DNA of 64,000 bases from an uncultured Pseudomonadota bacterium. Its GTDB lineage: Bacteria > Pseudomonadota > Alphaproteobacteria > RF32 > CAG-239. Both the position numbers and the translations under genes were made by a program. The first letter of the stretch is position 1. Each line of letters begins with the position of its first letter. The notes beneath the pieces were generated by a model. The model was not told where the DNA came from. It worked only from the letters and a program-made list of their open reading frames with translations, and searched no databases. Positions 61,188-64,000 of this stretch are shown piece by piece. The DNA lies in the NCBI GenBank assembly GCA_902494875.1, contig CABUUO010000006.1:44378-108377 (forward strand), written 5' to 3'.

Positions 61188-61887
61188 CGAACGCCGCACG
61201 CCGGTTGATATGCTGGTTTTGCACGCAACTGCACACGGTTCCTGTGAAGAAGCCGCCGCTTGTCTGGACAAACTGGAACTGAGCTGCCACTACATTCTTG
61301 GCTTGGACGGTTCCTTGTGTCGCTGCGTTGCCGAAGACAAACGCGCCTGGCATGCCGGCGTTGCCTTCTGGCAGGGAAACGATACTGATTTGAATTCTCA
61401 CTCTATCGGCATCGAAATCTGTTCGCCGAGCTTGGGACAAACCCCTTTCAGTGAAGTTCAGATTGAAAAACTGATACCTTTCTGCCGCAAGCTGATTCGC
61501 AAATACAACCTCAAACCGCAAAACATTGTCGCTCACTCGGACATTGCGCCCGAACGCAAGCCGGACCCTGGAAAATGTTTTCCGTGGAAACGGCTGGCCA
61601 AAGAAGGCATCGGCCTGTGGTATCAGCCGCGCAACGCCGAAAAAATGCCCGAAAACGATGTCGTCCGGCTGCTGGCATCCATCGGCTATGACACCAGAGA
61701 CCGGGAAAAAATCATTGCCTCGGCTTACGCTTTCCGCCGCCGCTTTCTGCCGGAAGAGGTCTCTGCCGATACGGATGTACATCACCTGGTAGAGAACGTC
61801 TATCCGCAAGGCGACACAACACTGCTGCAAGGCGAAAAATTTCTGAAAACGCTCAAGGCTGTCGCCTACAGCTATCAAAATTTATAA
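61159..61887 (+). CDS. N-acetylmuramoyl-L-alanine amidase (AmpD-like)
   Basis: A 242-aa Amidase_2 zinc hydrolase cutting the MurNAc-L-Ala bond. Zinc ligands: His in VLHATAHGS, His in NIVAHSDIAPERKPDPG and the Asp of KPDPGKCFPW; IGIEICSPS is the central strand. There is no signal peptide, so it likely acts in the cytoplasm like AmpD on recycled muropeptides. A C-terminal helical extension (about 175-242, VRLLASIGYDTRDREKI) recalls a peptidoglycan-binding type repeat. Confidence 0.9.
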   Translation: MQEILLPHFNERRTPVDMLVLHATAHGSCEEAAACLDKLELSCHYILGLDGSLCRCVAEDKRAWHAGVAFWQGNDTDLNSHSIGIEICSPSLGQTPFSEVQIEKLIPFCRKLIRKYNLKPQNIVAHSDIAPERKPDPGKCFPWKRLAKEGIGLWYQPRNAEKMPENDVVRLLASIGYDTRDREKIIASAYAFRRRFLPEEVSADTDVHHLVENVYPQGDTTLLQGEKFLKTLKAVAYSYQNL

Positions 61888-61901
61888 CGCGAAAATAGCA
61901 T

Positions 61902-62360
61902 TTATACGCGGTTTAGGGCATCAAGAAAACCTTGAAGAATGTACCCCGCCGCCGAAGCGTCAAGCACTTCTTTGCGGCGTTTGCGGTTCATGTCCACTTC
62001 TTTAATCAGAAAGTTTTCCATGGCGGCGGAAGAGAGACGTTCGTCCCAAAAGGCATAGGGCAGATGCGTATGATTATAGACCGTTTCGGCAAAGGCCCGA
62101 ACTTTGGCCGCGGTCTCGCCTTCTTCGCCGTTCATTTGCAGTGGCAGGCCGTATACGATGCCGCCGACTTCCTTTTCCGCGATAATTTTTTTGATTTCTT
62201 CCATATCGGTTTTCTGGTTCTGGCGGAAAATGGTTTTATAAGGCGTCGCCACCATCAACAACAGGTCGGACACCGCCGTGCCGAGGCGTTTGTCGCCATA
62301 ATCGAAACCCAACACCGCCTTATAGGCTTTCAGGCTTGATTTAAATTCTTTAATATCCAT
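61902..62360 (-). CDS. ruvX: RuvX/YqgF nuclease-like protein
   Basis: A 152-aa RNase H-fold protein (YqgF), essential in many bacteria and linked to 16S rRNA maturation or Holliday junction resolution. Motifs: VLGFDYGDKRLGTAVSD (first Asp), GGIVYGLPLQMNGEEG, PYAFWDERLSSAAME and DASAAGYILQGFLD. The acidic triad is present. It is convergent with the amidase gene. Confidence 0.93.
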   Translation of the reverse strand: MDIKEFKSSLKAYKAVLGFDYGDKRLGTAVSDLLLMVATPYKTIFRQNQKTDMEEIKKIIAEKEVGGIVYGLPLQMNGEEGETAAKVRAFAETVYNHTHLPYAFWDERLSSAAMENFLIKEVDMNRKRRKEVLDASAAGYILQGFLDALNRV

Positions 62361-62483
62361 ATTTTTCTCCTGAAAATCACTCTAAAGCAAAGATTTAATC
62401 TGTCAAATGCTAATTGATTATTAAGAATCTTTCGCTACAATTTTTCCTAACTGTATGATTCGCTTTTTTGATAAGGTAAAAAT

Positions 62484-63800
62484 ATGAAATTTAAGTATAT
62501 TCTCACTCTTCTTCTCGGCCTTCTGACGGCTTTTCCGGCTCGTGCCGAACTCGAAATCGACGTAAACGGCGCCATGCGCGACCCGATGCCGATTGCCATT
62601 CCCGAAATGATTCACGAAGGCTTCTGGGTTGGTCAATATGCCGGTAAGATTCGCAGTGTTATTGTTGCAGATCTGGAACGTTCGGGCCTTTTCCGCGTCA
62701 TTGACGAAAACAGCTATATTCAGGAATTCAGCTCCATGGAACAGGAACCGACGTTTATCGACTGGCGCGCCATCAACGCGCAGGCCCTGGTTCAGAGCGC
62801 CATTAAGGAAGTTGACGCCAACCACCTGAAAATTGAAATGCGGCTGTGGGACGTCTATGCCGAAAGCCAGCTCAAAGGACAGTCGTTCACCACCACCAAA
62901 GACAACTGGCGCCGTGTTGCCCACGTTATTGCCGACGCCATTTACGAACGTCTGACCGGAGAAAAAGGCTACTTTGACACCCGCATCGTTTATGTTTCCG
63001 AAACCGGTCCCGCCACCAAACGCGTTAAACGTCTGGCCATTATGGACCAGGACGGCGAAAATCATAAGTTCTTGACCTCCGGCGCCGCCATGGCCTTAAC
63101 GCCGAGATTTTCGCCCAACCTGCAAAAGGTTACCTATATGTCTTATGCCGGCGGTACCCCGAAAGTCTATATTTTGGACATTGAAACCGGTAAACAGCAG
63201 CTGATCGGAAACTTCCCGGGCATGACCTTCGCGCCGAGATTCTCCCCCGACAGTTCCAAACTGTTGTTGAGTTTTGCCGCCAACGGCCGCACCGACATCT
63301 ATGAAATGGATTTGAAAAACCGCACTTCTGTTCAGCTGACCAAAAACGCCGGCATCAATACTTCGCCGAGCTATTCGCCGGACGGTTCGCAGATCGTGTT
63401 CAACTCTGACCGCGGCGGCAATCAGCAGCTTTACGTTATGAATGCCGACGGCTCCGACGTCCACCGCATCAGCTTCGGCGCCGGCCGCTATGCCACTCCG
63501 GTCTGGTCTCCGCGCGGCGACTACATCGCCTTCACCAAAATGGCCAACGGCCAGTTTTATATCGGCGTCATGTATCCCGACGGCAGCGGCGAACGTTTGC
63601 TTGCCAGCGGCTATCTGGTGGAAGGTCCCACCTGGTCACCCAACGGCCGCGTGCTGATTTACTTCCGCCAAGACCGCGGAACCTCACGCTCCAATGCGCC
63701 GGTCAAGCTTTATTCCATCGATCTGACCGGTTTCAACGAACGGCTGATCGTCACGCCGGCGGACGCTTCCGACCCGGCTTGGTCACCGTTGCTGCCGTAA
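62484..63800 (+). CDS. tolB: Tol-Pal system protein TolB
   Basis: A 438-aa periplasmic beta-propeller protein for outer-membrane constriction and lipid homeostasis. Signal peptide 1-21 (ARA). N-terminal domain about 22-160, then five TolB/PD40 propeller blades with repeated FSPDSSK, YSPDGSQIVFNSDRGGN and WSPNGR motifs. AAGG before the ATG. tolQRA and pal are not visible in the window. A terminator follows. Confidence 0.97.
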   Translation: MKFKYILTLLLGLLTAFPARAELEIDVNGAMRDPMPIAIPEMIHEGFWVGQYAGKIRSVIVADLERSGLFRVIDENSYIQEFSSMEQEPTFIDWRAINAQALVQSAIKEVDANHLKIEMRLWDVYAESQLKGQSFTTTKDNWRRVAHVIADAIYERLTGEKGYFDTRIVYVSETGPATKRVKRLAIMDQDGENHKFLTSGAAMALTPRFSPNLQKVTYMSYAGGTPKVYILDIETGKQQLIGNFPGMTFAPRFSPDSSKLLLSFAANGRTDIYEMDLKNRTSVQLTKNAGINTSPSYSPDGSQIVFNSDRGGNQQLYVMNADGSDVHRISFGAGRYATPVWSPRGDYIAFTKMANGQFYIGVMYPDGSGERLLASGYLVEGPTWSPNGRVLIYFRQDRGTSRSNAPVKLYSIDLTGFNERLIVTPADASDPAWSPLLP

Positions 63801-63801
63801 G

Positions 63802-63830
63802 AAAAAGCCCCTCTTTCGAGGGGCTTTTTT
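63802..63830 (+). terminator. Terminator after tolB
   Basis: AAAAGCCCCTC-TTTC-GAGGGGCTTTT followed by TT. Confidence 0.92.
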
Positions 63831-63833
63831 ATA

Positions 63834-64000
63834 TCAGTCGATCAGTTCTATTTTGATGTTCCTGCCGTAAAAACTCAGCAACCGAAGCAGCAAAAACAAC
63901 GGCACGCCTTTGCCCGCTTCCAAACGTTGAACATATTTGACTGTCAGACGCGTCTGCCGGGCCAGATGTTCAACGCTGACTTCCCTTTCACGCCGCAAAC
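63834..64000 (-). CDS. HTH (XRE-type) protein, 3' fragment at the window edge
   Basis: 55 C-terminal codons are visible. LRREREVSVEHLARQTRLTV and VKYVQRLEAGKGVPL follow the pattern of an XRE/Cro helix-turn-helix, with the recognition helix TVKYVQRLE and the usual EAGK. It ends GRNIKIELID. The N-terminus lies outside, so overall size and target are unknown. It faces tolB across its terminator. Confidence 0.7.
   Translation of the reverse strand, partial: LRREREVSVEHLARQTRLTVKYVQRLEAGKGVPLFLLLRLLSFYGRNIKIELID

Overview
The window comes from an alphaproteobacterium. The evidence is the split b/b' ATP synthase order (atpI-atpB-atpE-atpF'-atpF), the acpP-fabF-mltG block, a DUF721 gene beside a DsbA-like oxidase, an alpha-type OMP, YbjN, MtaB-FtsY, and TolB. 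Moderate GC, tight gene packing and a fringe of Bacteroidota-like genes suggest a gut- or host-associated lineage; that last step is inference.

Layout. Bases 1-2697: pyruvate phosphate dikinase, cut by the window edge. 2.7-10 kb: an accessory island with two large lipoproteins that share both ends but differ in the middle, and a small secreted barrel-like protein between them. The island holds a 66-bp direct repeat and its genes lack Shine-Dalgarno sequences. 10-16.3 kb: an outer-membrane barrel, a 127-bp tandem repeat, fliOP, a DUF721/dsbA pair and the ATP synthase Fo operon. 16.3-21.7 kb: a GNAT enzyme, pheA, kdsB, queA, a degenerate GGDEF membrane protein and lgt. 22-26.8 kb: ybjN, an array of four stand-alone acyl carrier proteins with two tiny proteins, then mltG, fabF and the housekeeping acpP. 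27-36.7 kb: small proteins, ldh, mtaB-ftsY, xseA with an M23 peptidase, a CheY-like regulator, uppP, tRNA-Leu(CAG) and mutY. 36.7-51.5 kb: a MATE transporter, duplicated DUF465 genes, a Bacteroidota-like secreted protein, pheST, rplT/rpmI, lolCD, galU and a giant AsmA protein. 51.6-58.6 kb: nucleoside catabolism (cdd, punA, deoC, deoA, deoB, pgeF), interrupted by an unknown helical protein. 58.6-64 kb: a DjlA-like co-chaperone, a radical SAM protein, an amidase, ruvX, tolB and a partial HTH gene.

How the genes work together. cdd, punA, deoC, deoA and deoB form a nearly complete route from nucleosides to glyceraldehyde-3-phosphate and acetaldehyde. galU, kdsB, uppP, lgt, lolCD, AsmA, mltG, M23, the amidase and tolB all serve the envelope. 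The parts that stand out are the lipoprotein island, the carrier-protein array and several unknown genes whose starts look Bacteroidota-like (A/T-rich leader, no Shine-Dalgarno); they look acquired across phyla.
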